Part shown: positions 26,788 through 35,606 of the stretch, in pieces
How the letters are laid out: each line of letters opens with the position of its first letter
How positions within the stretch are numbered: position 1 is the stretch's first letter
Assembly: GCF_011769525.1 (NCBI RefSeq)
Contig: NZ_CP050440.1
Coordinates: 1,799,501 to 1,863,500 of the forward strand
From: Tolypothrix sp. PCC 7910
GTDB taxonomy: Bacteria > Cyanobacteriota > Cyanobacteriia > Cyanobacteriales > Nostocaceae
Direction of reading: 5' to 3'
Length of the DNA stretch: 64,000 nt
The notes under the pieces: model-generated
What the model was told of the DNA's origin: nothing
Databases searched by the model: none
What the model saw: only the letters and a program-made list of their open reading frames with translations
Program-made: the position numbers and the translations under genes

Positions 26788-26913
26788 TCACCATGCCCCA
26801 TTCATTGATAGAGTTAACTTAGCGATCGCTACCCTAGTCTTTCAAAGTTGTAATATTTACGTTCTCTGACATGAGAATACCCTTAAATGGAATATAAGTA
26901 CTGGAAAAATCTC

Positions 26914-27285
26914 ATGGCTGACCTGAATGGTACTTGGCTAGGAACGTACTGGCAACAAGGAGTGCCTAGCCGCTTTGAAGCAGTCTTTGTTCAAAGTGGC
27001 AATGCTCTCACTGGCTCAATTTTAGATGACAATTACTTAGGAGAAGCCCAAATCCGTGGTGAGGTCAATGGGCGTAGTATTAGCTTTACCAAGCGTTATT
27101 TAATCACCTCCCCTGCACCAATTCAATACATTGGCACTCTCTCGGAAAATGAAGATTATATCCAGGGACAATGGAATATTGGTCGTCGTTTCTCTGGCCC
27201 CTGGGAAGCGCGACGCAGCGGCGATAATCTTATGGCTGAGTTAAACACTCGTATTCAAAAGCAGATTCCCCAGGCGACAGGGTGA
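26914..27285 (+). CDS. small protein of unknown function
   Basis: 123 residues from ATG 26914 (MADLNGTWLGTYWQQGVPSR); the frame also has an ATG at 26887. The sequence alternates short beta-strand-like segments (FEAVFVQSGNALTGSILDD; AQIRGEVNGRSISFTKRYL; YIGTLSENEDYIQGQWNIG), suggesting a small beta-barrel of lipocalin or avidin-like size. No signal peptide. I do not recognise a named family. The 3' end is followed at once by repeats and the MITE-like element at 27334. No function is proposed. Confidence 0.8.
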   Translation: MADLNGTWLGTYWQQGVPSRFEAVFVQSGNALTGSILDDNYLGEAQIRGEVNGRSISFTKRYLITSPAPIQYIGTLSENEDYIQGQWNIGRRFSGPWEARRSGDNLMAELNTRIQKQIPQATG

Positions 27286-27333
27286 GGGGGGAAAGGTAGG
27301 GGGCAAGGGGAAATAAGAAACACCGAACACTTA

Positions 27334-27942
27334 ATACCAATTTGAAAAAAGAATGCGACAGATTGTAGGGGTACGGCAGAATTCATTCTCGGGGACAAAG
27401 CCAAAGTCTACTTTAGTAGACTCAACTCAAGATTTTGATGATATTTAGTCATCTTGAGATGACTTTGACTATTAGCAAGGAACTTCAGTTACTTGCGTTA
27501 ACTGGGTTTTGCGTTAAGTTGACACAGGTGGGCATTGGCTTGCTCTTACAATTATCTGTAACTCACCAACTTGCAATCTGCTGTATACAATAACATTGCC
27601 TGCATAGGCGATCGCTTAAACTTTAACCCTTAATGCTCAAACTTTAACCCTTAATGCTCAAACTTTAACCCTTAATGTTCAAACTTTAACCCTTAATGTT
27701 CAAACTTTAACCCTTAATGTTCAAACTTTAACCCTTAATGCTCAAGGTTTAACCCTTAATGTTGTAAGAAAACTAAAGTAGAATCAAAATTTTAGTCATC
27801 GTGAGATGACTTTTTCTATGAGACTAGGAATTCATTCCTAGTCGGGCTATGGGTTTCGCATTAAGTTGATACAGTTGGGCAGTGCCTTGCCTTCTAGAAT
27901 ATTATTGATGTGATGTGTCGCCAACATTACTTGATTTGGTAT
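27334..27942. mobile_element. composite MITE-like palindromic element, 609 bp
   Basis: Ends are ATACCAATTT (27334-27343) and GATTTGGTAT (27933-27942), inverted copies sharing the outer ATACCAA. Inside are consecutive hairpins (AGTCTACTTTAGTAGACT; AGTCATCTTGAGATGACT; a second AGTCATCGTGAGATGACT; GACTAGGAATTCATTCCTAGTC, at 27823-27844) and a 21-bp minisatellite at 27618-27764. No transposase gene. The left end shares AAGAATGCGACAGAT with the element at 28659. The two lie on either side of the histidine phosphatase gene. Confidence 0.7.
27618..27764. repeat. minisatellite, 7 x 21 bp
   Basis: Seven contiguous units of AAACTTTAACCCTTAATG plus three variable bases (CTC, TTC or TTG), with no spacers: 27618, 27639, 27660, 27681, 27702, 27723 and 27744. 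The last unit has AAGGTTT in place of AAACTTT. The 21-bp period is two helical turns. It is followed directly by the second hairpin set of the enclosing element. Confidence 0.95.
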
Positions 27943-27979
27943 CAGACCAAAGGCCAAACACCAAAAAAGGAAAAATATT

Positions 27980-28618
27980 TTGAGCTTAACTCTTTATTTT
28001 CTCCGTCATGGACAAACGGAATGCAGCCGAAATAATGCTTTTTGCGGTTCGATAGACTCTGAACTCACGCCAGAAGGTTTGGCAATGGCTAAGGCTTTTG
28101 CAACTGCATATAGTTCTATCCCTTGGAAAGCAGTTTTTTCTAGTCCGATGCGGCGTACTGTGTTGACAGCAGCACCGCTGTGTGAATTGCTAGATATCCA
28201 ACCAGAACTGCGGGATGGTTTAAAGGAAATTAATTATGGCAAGTGGGAAGGAAAACCACCAGAAGTTATTAGCCGAGAATTTCACGATGATTATCTGCGT
28301 TGGTCAGCAGATCCTGCATGGTATGCGCCAACTGGCGGAGAAATGGCAATTACTATAGCTCATCGTGCTATCCAGGTAATTGAAGAGATCAAACACCTTT
28401 ATCAAAGCGGTAATGTTTTAGTAGTTTCTCACAAGGCAACCATCAGAATAATTCTGTGCAGCTTATTAGGTATTGATGTGGGACGCTTCCGGTATCGTAT
28501 TGGTTGCCCAGTTGCTTCTGTAAGTGTTGTAGAATTTAGCTCTCATGGCCCACTGTTGCGTTCTTTGGCAGACCGGACTCATTTAGATGAGCATTTACGG
28601 AATTTACCAGGAACTTGA
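27980..28618 (+). CDS. histidine phosphatase family protein (phosphoglycerate mutase-like)
   Basis: 212 residues. LRHGQTECSRN near the N-terminus gives the phospho-acceptor His and Arg, FSSPMRRTVLTA the second Arg, GKWEGKPPE the acidic residue, and VVSHKATIRIIL the second catalytic His, so it is a likely active phosphatase. The specific substrate (sugar phosphate, cobalamin intermediate or other) is not clear. The start is a TTG at 27980 with an AAAAGGA stretch about 9 bases upstream; no ATG is available nearby. MITE-like elements flank it on both sides, at 38 and 41 bases. Confidence 0.88.
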   Translation: MSLTLYFLRHGQTECSRNNAFCGSIDSELTPEGLAMAKAFATAYSSIPWKAVFSSPMRRTVLTAAPLCELLDIQPELRDGLKEINYGKWEGKPPEVISREFHDDYLRWSADPAWYAPTGGEMAITIAHRAIQVIEEIKHLYQSGNVLVVSHKATIRIILCSLLGIDVGRFRYRIGCPVASVSVVEFSSHGPLLRSLADRTHLDEHLRNLPGT

Positions 28619-28658
28619 GTCTTGGCTGAATCAATTTACTGAATTTCTGGGATTTTTT

Positions 28659-28971
28659 ATACCAATTTAAAAAAAGAATGCGACAGATGGTAGGGGCATG
28701 GCAATGCCCACCTGTGTCAACTTAACGCAAAACCCAGTTACCGCAAGGAACTGAAGTTCCTTGCTAATAGTCAAAGTCATCTCAAGATGACTAAATATTC
28801 TCAAAATCTTGAGTCTACTTCAGTAGACTTTGGCTTTGGCCCTGAGAATTCATTCTCAGGCGGACAGCAAAGCTAAGACAGAGACTATTTTTAGCTTAAG
28901 TTGACACCAATGGGCATTGCCATGCCCTCTAGAATATATTGATGTACCGCAAACACTATTTAAATTGGTAT
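28659..28971. mobile_element. MITE-like palindromic element, 313 bp
   Basis: Perfect 13-bp terminal inverted repeats: ATACCAATTTAAA (28659-28671) and TTTAAATTGGTAT (28959-28971). The interior is a chain of hairpins: CAAGGAACTGAAGTTCCTTG (28745-28764), AGTCATCTCAAGATGACT (28775-28792), AGTCTACTTCAGTAGACT (28812-28829) and CTGAGAATTCATTCTCAG (28842-28859). The order is the reverse of that in the element at 27334. No coding capacity. Confidence 0.8.
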
Positions 28972-29030
28972 TACAACATTGGTCATCAAAATTACAACAT
29001 TACAACCAGCTGATTATTTGAGGTGCTGGG

Positions 29031-29063
29031 AGATACCCGACTTCTTCAAGAAATCGGGTATCT
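29031..29063. repeat. dispersed-type hairpin, AGATACCCGA
   Basis: AGATACCCGA (29031-29040) and TCGGGTATCT (29054-29063) pair perfectly. The loop CTTCTTCAAGAAA is itself partly self-complementary. I recall this palindrome as frequent in Nostoc genomes. The rest of 28972-29192 has no supported gene. Confidence 0.75.
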
Positions 29064-29192
29064 GTGTCAACCTAACCCATCCTGAACTTGCCAAATTGCC
29101 TCACACACCTCACCCGTCGCCTTATTTTTTCAAATTCCTAAGGTTTTATTTCCAACTGTTTTCTCTTCTCTGTTCCCTGTTCCAGTCTCATA

Positions 29193-32100
29193 CTAATTAC
29201 GAACTAATAACAACGGAACTTGTCTAATTTCCTGATGAGAATTGCTCACAATTGCAGCTAACAAAGTTTGAAAATGTTCGCTTATGCGAATAATGGTTTC
29301 GCTGTCAAATAAGTCGCTGTTATACTCCCAAATACCTTTAAGTCCACTGGCTGTTTCCGACATGAGTAGGCTTAAGTCTAACTTAGCAGTCATTTTTTCT
29401 ATTTCAATGGGAGTAACACTCAAACCTGGAATTTCCCAAACGAAGGGACTCGATTCTAATTTGAACATGACTTGTACTAAAGGATTTTGATTGCGAGAAC
29501 TTTCTGGTTGTAAGGTTTTGACAATTTGCTCAAAGGGAACATCTTGGTGAGCATAAGCAGCTAATGTTACTTGCTGTACATGAGTTAAAAGTTCGCTAAA
29601 AGTGGGATTTTCTTGAATATGTATCCGTAGCACTAAGAGGTTGCCAAAAAAGCCGATAATAGATTCAGTATCTTGGTGGCGGTTAGCAATAGGAGTACCA
29701 ATTAAAATATCTTCTTGCTCGCTGTAGCGAAATAATAAGACAGCTAAGACTGTTAATAGAGTTGTAGATAGGGTGACACCTGATTGCTGACTTAAGGTTT
29801 TTAATTGTCGGCTTAGTTGATGATCGATTTCAATCTTGAGACTGCTACCTTTGATTTTTTGTAAGGGTTTTCTTGGTCTATCTGTAGGTAATTCTAGTAC
29901 TGCCTTAACACCAGATAACTGGCGATTCCAGTAGTTTATTTGTTTTTGTAAAACTTTGGTGCTTAAAGATTTCCACTGCCAAAGAGTATAGTCTACATAC
30001 TGGATGGGTAAATCTGGTAAAGGAGAAGGCTGACCTGTACAGAAAGCTGGATACAAAATAGACAATTCTTGTAGGAGGATTCTGATTGACCAGCGATCGC
30101 ACACAATAGTATGAGTACTCAATAATAATACGTATTCTTCAGAAGCTAATTGCAACAGCTTGACACGAATCAGGGAATCGCTAGCTAAATTAAAAGGTAT
30201 ATGGGCCTCTATTTTGGCTAGTCGGTACATTTCGTTCTCTGGTTCTGGCGAACTCTGCAAGTTGATCACAGGTAAGGTGAGAGTGGCTGTAGGATTAATT
30301 ACCTGTACGCTCAAACCTTTAACTACCTGAAAGTTAGTTCGCAAGCTAGCGTGACGCTGCAAAATTTCGCCTAGGCTGCACTCTAAAGCATTAATATCTA
30401 AATTACCGACAATCCTGGCAGCAAAAGACATATTGTAAGTAGCGCTTTTACCTACCATTTGGTCGAGTAACCACAGCCTTGCTTGAGCAAAGGAAAGGGG
30501 AAACTCGGTTTGATGTTGCAAAGCCGGGTCTATAGTCGGTACTATTTCTCCTAACTCTGTTTGGCGATAGCTGGTAATGAAATTTTCTAGTTCCGCTACT
30601 GTGGGTGCTGCAAACAAACACCGCAGAGGTAAGTCTAACTGATAAGCTTGTCGCAACCTATAAATTACCTGAATTGCTAATAAAGAATTTCCGCCTAAAG
30701 CAAAGAAGTTATCGTGAATGCCAATCTCTTCTAAATTCAGAACTGTGGTGATGATATCTGCAATCACAGCTTCCGTAGGCGTGCGTGGTGGAATAAATTT
30801 ATTTTCTGATTCCACTAAATAAAGATGTGGTTTAGGTAACGCCTGACGGTTGAGTTTACCCTCCCCTGTTAGGGGAATGTGCTTGAGAATTACATAGGTT
30901 GTTGGCACCATGTACTCTGGTAGTTGTTGCTGTAAAAATCTACGCAGTGCTGTAGATTTTAAACTCGAGTTTGTTGGTTTTCTGGTTTGGGAATTTGGAA
31001 CAATATAAGCAACTAAATAGGGATTGTCTGATTCGTTTTGGTTAACTGTGACTACCGCTTGCTGTACTTTGGGATGTTGACTCAAAACAGTTTCGATTTC
31101 TTCTAATTCAATCCGCAAACTGCCAATTTTCACTTGCTGGTCAATTTTTCCCATAACCTCAATGTTGCCATCTGGGAGATAACGGGCGAGGTCGCCTGTT
31201 TTGTACAAGCGTGTTTCTGGGTGAAATGGATTGGTGATAAAAGCGGTTGCAGTCAAATCTGGTTGATGAAAGTAACCCTGTGCTAGTCCATCACCACCAA
31301 TGTAGAGTTCGCCTGGTACCCCCATAGGTAAAGGCTGTAATTCTCTATCAAGTATATAAACTTGTGTATTAGCAATAGGGCGACCAATGGAAACCGCTGT
31401 ATCAATAGGAGATGTTTCTGTGATGTGGTAACAACAGGTAAAAGTGGTATTTTCTGTTGGGCCATAAGCATTAATTAGCTTTAATTCTGGAGCTGCTTGC
31501 AGAAGTTTTTTGACATGGAAAACAGATAAAACATCGCCCCCAGTGAATAGTTGCTTTAACTGCTTTAAATCTGCTATTTGCTCATCCACCATTGAGCCAA
31601 ATAACCCAGATGATAGCCACAAAGTTGTTACTTGATGCTCTCGAATTGCTGTCCCTAAATCTGCATTAGCAGATTTGTCAGGAGGGAGAATAATTAAACG
31701 CGCTCCATTCAGTAAACTACCCCAAATTTCTAATGTGGCCGCATCAAAGGTGATGGGAGCTAATTGCAGAAAAACATCTTCTGGGATGAATTGGGCATAG
31801 TTATTATTTTTAACTAAACGTACTACGCCACGATGAATGATGCTGACACCTTTAGGTTCTTCACCCGTGAATGTGTACATCAAATACGCTAAGTTTGCTG
31901 ATGTAACCGTTACTGAGGGGTTTTCTTGGCTGTGTTCAGCAATGAGATTCCAGTGTTGATCCAAACAAATTGTATGGATTGGATTGATAGAGAGTGATTC
32001 CCGCAAACGTGTTTGGGTGAGCAATACGGATAGTTGTGTTTCTGCTAAGACATACTCTATCTGCTCTTGGGGAAAGTTGGGATCTATGGGTACATAAACA

Positions 32101-33914
32101 CCACCAGCTTTGAGAATCCCTAACAGTCCGATAATCATTTCTAGGGAACGTTCTACACAAATTCCCACCAATACTTCTTTTCCTACACCCAGGGATTGCA
32201 AGTAATGGGCTAGTTGATTAGCTTTTTGATTTAATTCTTGATAGGTGAGTTTTTGCTCTGCAAATACCAACGCTACTGCATTTGGTGTCAGTTCTACTTG
32301 CTCTGCGAATAGCTGATGAATGCTCTTTTGAGGATATTCTGTAGAGGTGTTGTTCCACTCTACTAATAACTGATGGCGTTCTGCTGTTGTTAACAGAGGT
32401 AATTCCCCTAGAGTTTGGTCTGGATTGCTAATAATTCCCTCAAGTAAAGTTTGGTAATGCCTTTGCATTTTAGCGATCGCTTCCCCATTAAATAAGTCGC
32501 TGCTATATTCCCAAACTAGGTAAAATTCGTGATTTACTTGCGTTAGCTTGCAGTTAATGTCAAATATACTGCCTCGTTGTGAGCCTAGCTCTGGCAAAAT
32601 CTCCATTTCTAACTCTGGTGTACTTTGGAGGCGATGTTTATACCAACTAAAGCAGGCAGAAACCACAGGGAAACGACTGCGATCGCGTTTAATTTTTAAT
32701 TTTTCCACCAACAAAGAAAAAGGAGCGTCTTGATGTTTAAGGGCTCCTGAGACTATTTCTTTTAACTGGTTCAGCAATTTCCTGAAGGTGAGTTGCGGCG
32801 CAAGACAACCCCGCAAGACTGCTATATTACTTAAATAACCAATAATTTGATGAAACTCTCTGCTAGCTGATCTACCCGTCATTGCAGTTCCTAGCAGAAT
32901 TTCTTCTTGACCTGTATAACGGTAAAGCAGCACAAAGAATGCTGCTTGCATAATTATATAAAGTGAAATTCTTTCGGATTTTTGCAGCCGCTTCAGTTGA
33001 GCAATCAATTCTGTATCTAACTTGAAAATGGCTGTTTTTCCCTGATAACTCTGCACTGGAGGACGAGGCTTATCAGTAGGTAAATTTAAAATTGGCAATT
33101 CTCCTTCTAGTTGTTTTTGCCAGTATTGCCAAAGTTGTTCTTGGTCAGTTTCTAACAATTTCTTGGACTGGCGGCTAACATAATCTGTATATTGGTAGCT
33201 AAGAGAATGCAAATTATCAGAAAATGTGGCTTCATTGTTAATTTCTGCAGCGTAAAAAAGTTGTAATTCCTGTAACAACAAGTCCAAAGACCACATATCA
33301 CCTGCAATCTGGTGCATAAGCACTAACTGCACATTTCCCTGGGCTGTATTGGTAAATAGCCTTACCCGTAACACCGGGCCAGATTGCAACTTAAAAGGAC
33401 GATCTGTTTCTTGATAAATTTGGGCGTTTAAATCTTCTTGACTCCAAGCAGAAGCATCTATCACCTCTAGGTCAACCTTTTTCTGCTGGTGTATCTGTTG
33501 TACTGGTTGACCGTTGCGAATAGTATAAGTGGTGCGGAGAATAGCATAGCGATCGCTAATTTTTTGCCATGCTCTTTGCCATGCTTCAATATTTAAATCA
33601 GACTTAATTCTCACTGTCTGAAATATATTGTAAGCAACGCTTTCTGGTGCCATTTGATAAAGAAACCACAAAGCTTGCTGACCATGAGATAGCGCACAGT
33701 ACGATGAATAGGATGTAGAGCCTTCTGACGGACGCACAAGATAACTAAAAGATGGGTTGAGGGCTGCTAGTATTTCTGCTTCTTGCGATCGCAGTTGTGT
33801 TAACAGAGTAGGGCTAAGAATCTCCTTATTGCTATAGCGTAGGCTGTGGCCCTCAGTCCACAACTTGACGTTCAGACTCCGCAGCTCTAGCAACAACTCA
33901 TCAACTGTTTTCAT
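29193..33914 (-). CDS. orphan nonribosomal peptide synthetase, docking-C-A-PCP-C
   Basis: 1573 residues. Domains: TubC-like N-terminal docking (1-55), condensation 1 (about 70-500), adenylation (about 530-1025), peptidyl carrier (about 1040-1115, Ser1077 in LGGNSLLA), condensation 2 (about 1135-1573). No thioesterase. Oddities: the HHxxxDG motif reads HQIAGDM (H201-Q202) in C1 and HTIVCDR (H1268-T1269) in C2, so both lack the second, catalytic His. The A3 loop reads TFTGEEPKG instead of TSGSTGxPKG. A5 (NAYGPTE), A7 (YKTGDLARY), A10 (Lys1020) and the PCP are intact. My hand-derived specificity code is D-A-L-W-F-G-A-T-F-K, suggesting a small hydrophobic residue, low confidence. No partner synthetase, MbtH or tailoring gene is nearby. 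GAGGA precedes the ATG. Confidence 0.93.
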   Translation of the reverse strand: MKTVDELLLELRSLNVKLWTEGHSLRYSNKEILSPTLLTQLRSQEAEILAALNPSFSYLVRPSEGSTSYSSYCALSHGQQALWFLYQMAPESVAYNIFQTVRIKSDLNIEAWQRAWQKISDRYAILRTTYTIRNGQPVQQIHQQKKVDLEVIDASAWSQEDLNAQIYQETDRPFKLQSGPVLRVRLFTNTAQGNVQLVLMHQIAGDMWSLDLLLQELQLFYAAEINNEATFSDNLHSLSYQYTDYVSRQSKKLLETDQEQLWQYWQKQLEGELPILNLPTDKPRPPVQSYQGKTAIFKLDTELIAQLKRLQKSERISLYIIMQAAFFVLLYRYTGQEEILLGTAMTGRSASREFHQIIGYLSNIAVLRGCLAPQLTFRKLLNQLKEIVSGALKHQDAPFSLLVEKLKIKRDRSRFPVVSACFSWYKHRLQSTPELEMEILPELGSQRGSIFDINCKLTQVNHEFYLVWEYSSDLFNGEAIAKMQRHYQTLLEGIISNPDQTLGELPLLTTAERHQLLVEWNNTSTEYPQKSIHQLFAEQVELTPNAVALVFAEQKLTYQELNQKANQLAHYLQSLGVGKEVLVGICVERSLEMIIGLLGILKAGGVYVPIDPNFPQEQIEYVLAETQLSVLLTQTRLRESLSINPIHTICLDQHWNLIAEHSQENPSVTVTSANLAYLMYTFTGEEPKGVSIIHRGVVRLVKNNNYAQFIPEDVFLQLAPITFDAATLEIWGSLLNGARLIILPPDKSANADLGTAIREHQVTTLWLSSGLFGSMVDEQIADLKQLKQLFTGGDVLSVFHVKKLLQAAPELKLINAYGPTENTTFTCCYHITETSPIDTAVSIGRPIANTQVYILDRELQPLPMGVPGELYIGGDGLAQGYFHQPDLTATAFITNPFHPETRLYKTGDLARYLPDGNIEVMGKIDQQVKIGSLRIELEEIETVLSQHPKVQQAVVTVNQNESDNPYLVAYIVPNSQTRKPTNSSLKSTALRRFLQQQLPEYMVPTTYVILKHIPLTGEGKLNRQALPKPHLYLVESENKFIPPRTPTEAVIADIITTVLNLEEIGIHDNFFALGGNSLLAIQVIYRLRQAYQLDLPLRCLFAAPTVAELENFITSYRQTELGEIVPTIDPALQHQTEFPLSFAQARLWLLDQMVGKSATYNMSFAARIVGNLDINALECSLGEILQRHASLRTNFQVVKGLSVQVINPTATLTLPVINLQSSPEPENEMYRLAKIEAHIPFNLASDSLIRVKLLQLASEEYVLLLSTHTIVCDRWSIRILLQELSILYPAFCTGQPSPLPDLPIQYVDYTLWQWKSLSTKVLQKQINYWNRQLSGVKAVLELPTDRPRKPLQKIKGSSLKIEIDHQLSRQLKTLSQQSGVTLSTTLLTVLAVLLFRYSEQEDILIGTPIANRHQDTESIIGFFGNLLVLRIHIQENPTFSELLTHVQQVTLAAYAHQDVPFEQIVKTLQPESSRNQNPLVQVMFKLESSPFVWEIPGLSVTPIEIEKMTAKLDLSLLMSETASGLKGIWEYNSDLFDSETIIRISEHFQTLLAAIVSNSHQEIRQVPLLLVRN

Positions 33915-34036
33915 TAGTAGAATTTTCCTCTAAGCAATCTATAGGGTTTAAAAAATACTCGGCTAATACGCACTTAAGTTGTACATAAACTCGTGAAATT
34001 TGTCACTTATTATTTGTATTTCCCAATTGGAATTTA

Positions 34037-34048
34037 CACTTATAAGTG
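34037..34048. promoter_or_regulatory. palindrome upstream of the NRPS gene
   Basis: CACTTATAAGTG is a perfect 12-bp palindrome 123 bases before the NRPS start, with a half-site TCACTTAT at 34003-34010; it might bind a regulator. The rest of 33915-34380, shared with the divergent TPR gene, is AT-rich without a gene or clear promoter boxes. Confidence 0.4.
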
Positions 34049-34380
34049 ATTACTTGCTTGACGATAAAATGTAGTGTTTAAGAGCATTTACTGATTAATA
34101 GCTACTAAAATTAAGTTTTTAATAATACAAAAATTATTATATATATCCGAAAAACTGCTTAGGCAACACTATAAAAACCAATTTCCAGAAAATCTACAGT
34201 ACAAGTACTAGTATTTTGCCGAAAACAGGGCAATTTTCAGTGATATTACTTAAAATAGTTCTAAACAAGCCAATTTTCTCTATTTTGAGAAGTTGCAATT
34301 AGTTACAGACAGAATAATTGTGGGTAATCTAAAAACAGATAAAGTCGGAAAATTTTTATATTATTTTTATTTTCTGCCCA

Positions 34381-34791
34381 ATGGATAACAACGATCAAAC
34401 ATTCAGCCAACCAGAGGTAATTCAACCATTGCAGGTAGAAATACCTTTACAATCAAAAGCCGTCAGCTTATATGTTCAGCAAGCCTACAATCATTTTGCC
34501 CAGGGAGATGTAGAAGGAGCGATCGCGGATTTCAATATAGCCCTCTGTATTCATCCCAACAGCGCCGAACTTTATATTGCAAGAGGTAATTTTCGTAAAC
34601 ATAAATTAGGCGATCGCCTCGGTGCGATCGAAGATTACACACAAGCCATATTTATTAATCCGGATAACGCTTTCTTTTATTTTTGTCGCAGTCAAACCTA
34701 CCAAGAATTAGGTAATCAACAAAAAGCAATTGAAGATTACAATATAGGGTTAACACTTGCTCCAGAAGGGACTATGTGTTGTTTAATTTAG
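34381..34791 (+). CDS. TPR-repeat protein
   Basis: 136 residues with about three tetratricopeptide units: SLYVQQAYNHFAQGDVEGAI (about 30-62), AELYIARGNFRKHKLGDRLGAIEDY (about 64-98) and AFFYFCRSQTYQELGNQQKAIEDY (about 99-130). No signal peptide. TPR units mediate protein contacts; the partner is unknown. It starts with ATG 34381 and is divergent from the NRPS gene, but nothing else ties the two. Confidence 0.88.
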   Translation: MDNNDQTFSQPEVIQPLQVEIPLQSKAVSLYVQQAYNHFAQGDVEGAIADFNIALCIHPNSAELYIARGNFRKHKLGDRLGAIEDYTQAIFINPDNAFFYFCRSQTYQELGNQQKAIEDYNIGLTLAPEGTMCCLI

Positions 34792-34846
34792 CGCATGGGG
34801 CATAGGGCATTGGTAATGGGTATTTGTCCCCCTGCTCTCTGCGTTC

Positions 34847-35509
34847 TCATCTCCCTCGTCCCCAGTCCCCAGTCCCCAGTCCCCAGTCCTTATTACTTAA
34901 TTTTTCGTAATCGCTGGGTGTATCAATATCGATATCGCCTAAGTTAAAAGGGATAGAGAATACTTGATTAAGGTTGTTCTGAATCACTTTTTTTGCACCG
35001 GAATTACCTGGTAGAGTAGCGAGTTCTGTAAAAAATTGGTGACTAAATAAAGCAGGTACGCCTAATGTTCCTGCATATTCGCAAGCAATGATTGGTTTTT
35101 GGGTTGTATGGTATGCATCAACCAGTTGATTAATAACTTCTGGTGAGAGAAATGGTTGATCGCAAAGTACAATCACTACTGCTGTAATTTTTTGATTCAG
35201 ACTATGCAAGAAATTCATCCCAGTCTTAATAGAACTACCCATACCAAAAGCCCAATCTAAATTCTCAACAATAGTAACGGGGAGTTCATTAATTTGGGGG
35301 CGAATTTGTTCTGCATAAGCCCCAAGTACTACCACTACAGGTTCACAAACTGAAGCGATCGCAATTTCTGTAATGTATTGCGCCAAGCTGCGTCCTTGAT
35401 ACAATAAAAGCTGTTTAGGTGTTCCCATCCGCGTAGATGCACCCGCAGCCAAAATCATAATTGCTATTTTTGCTTGTTCCGTTTCTATTTTCTGATTAAT
35501 AGATTCCAT
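34847..35509 (-). CDS. MobA-like nucleotidyltransferase (MocA/CTP:molybdopterin type)
   Basis: About 220 residues. IMILAAGASTRMGTPKQLLLYQG is the NTP-binding signature of the MobA-like NTP_transf_3 family; VVVVLGAYAEQI, GMGSSIKTGM, VVIVLCDQPFLSPEVI and GNSGAKKVI follow as in molybdenum-cofactor cytidylyltransferases. Likely reaction: attaching a nucleotide to molybdopterin, though no molybdoenzyme gene is adjacent. Start options are ATG 35509 (chosen, MESINQKIETEQAKIAIM), ATG 35557 and a TTG at 35578. The C-terminal GLGTGDWGRGR is encoded by STRR heptamers and is unlikely to be functional. Confidence 0.85.
   Translation of the reverse strand: MESINQKIETEQAKIAIMILAAGASTRMGTPKQLLLYQGRSLAQYITEIAIASVCEPVVVVLGAYAEQIRPQINELPVTIVENLDWAFGMGSSIKTGMNFLHSLNQKITAVVIVLCDQPFLSPEVINQLVDAYHTTQKPIIACEYAGTLGVPALFSHQFFTELATLPGNSGAKKVIQNNLNQVFSIPFNLGDIDIDTPSDYEKLSNKDWGLGTGDWGRGR
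34856..34889. repeat. STRR repeat (CCCCAGT type) inside a gene end
   Basis: Four or more tandem CCCCAGT heptamers. They encode, on the minus strand, the last residues (GLGTGDWGRGR) of the nucleotidyltransferase gene, which therefore ends within repeat DNA. Confidence 0.85.
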
Positions 35510-35606
35510 ATAATTGATCGGCGTGAATCGGCGGTTAATTATTACAGTATTAACCATATTGTTATTGTAATTTTCCAATTACCTATTACCTATTACCCAT
35601 TACCAA

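Noticed and set aside
27618-27764. CRISPR array
   Set aside because: Units are contiguous with no spacers and no cas genes; same for the 63-bp repeats at 62816.
28979-29227. 82-residue plus-strand frame
   Set aside because: It runs over a dispersed hairpin and the NRPS 3' end; no Shine-Dalgarno and poor coding character.
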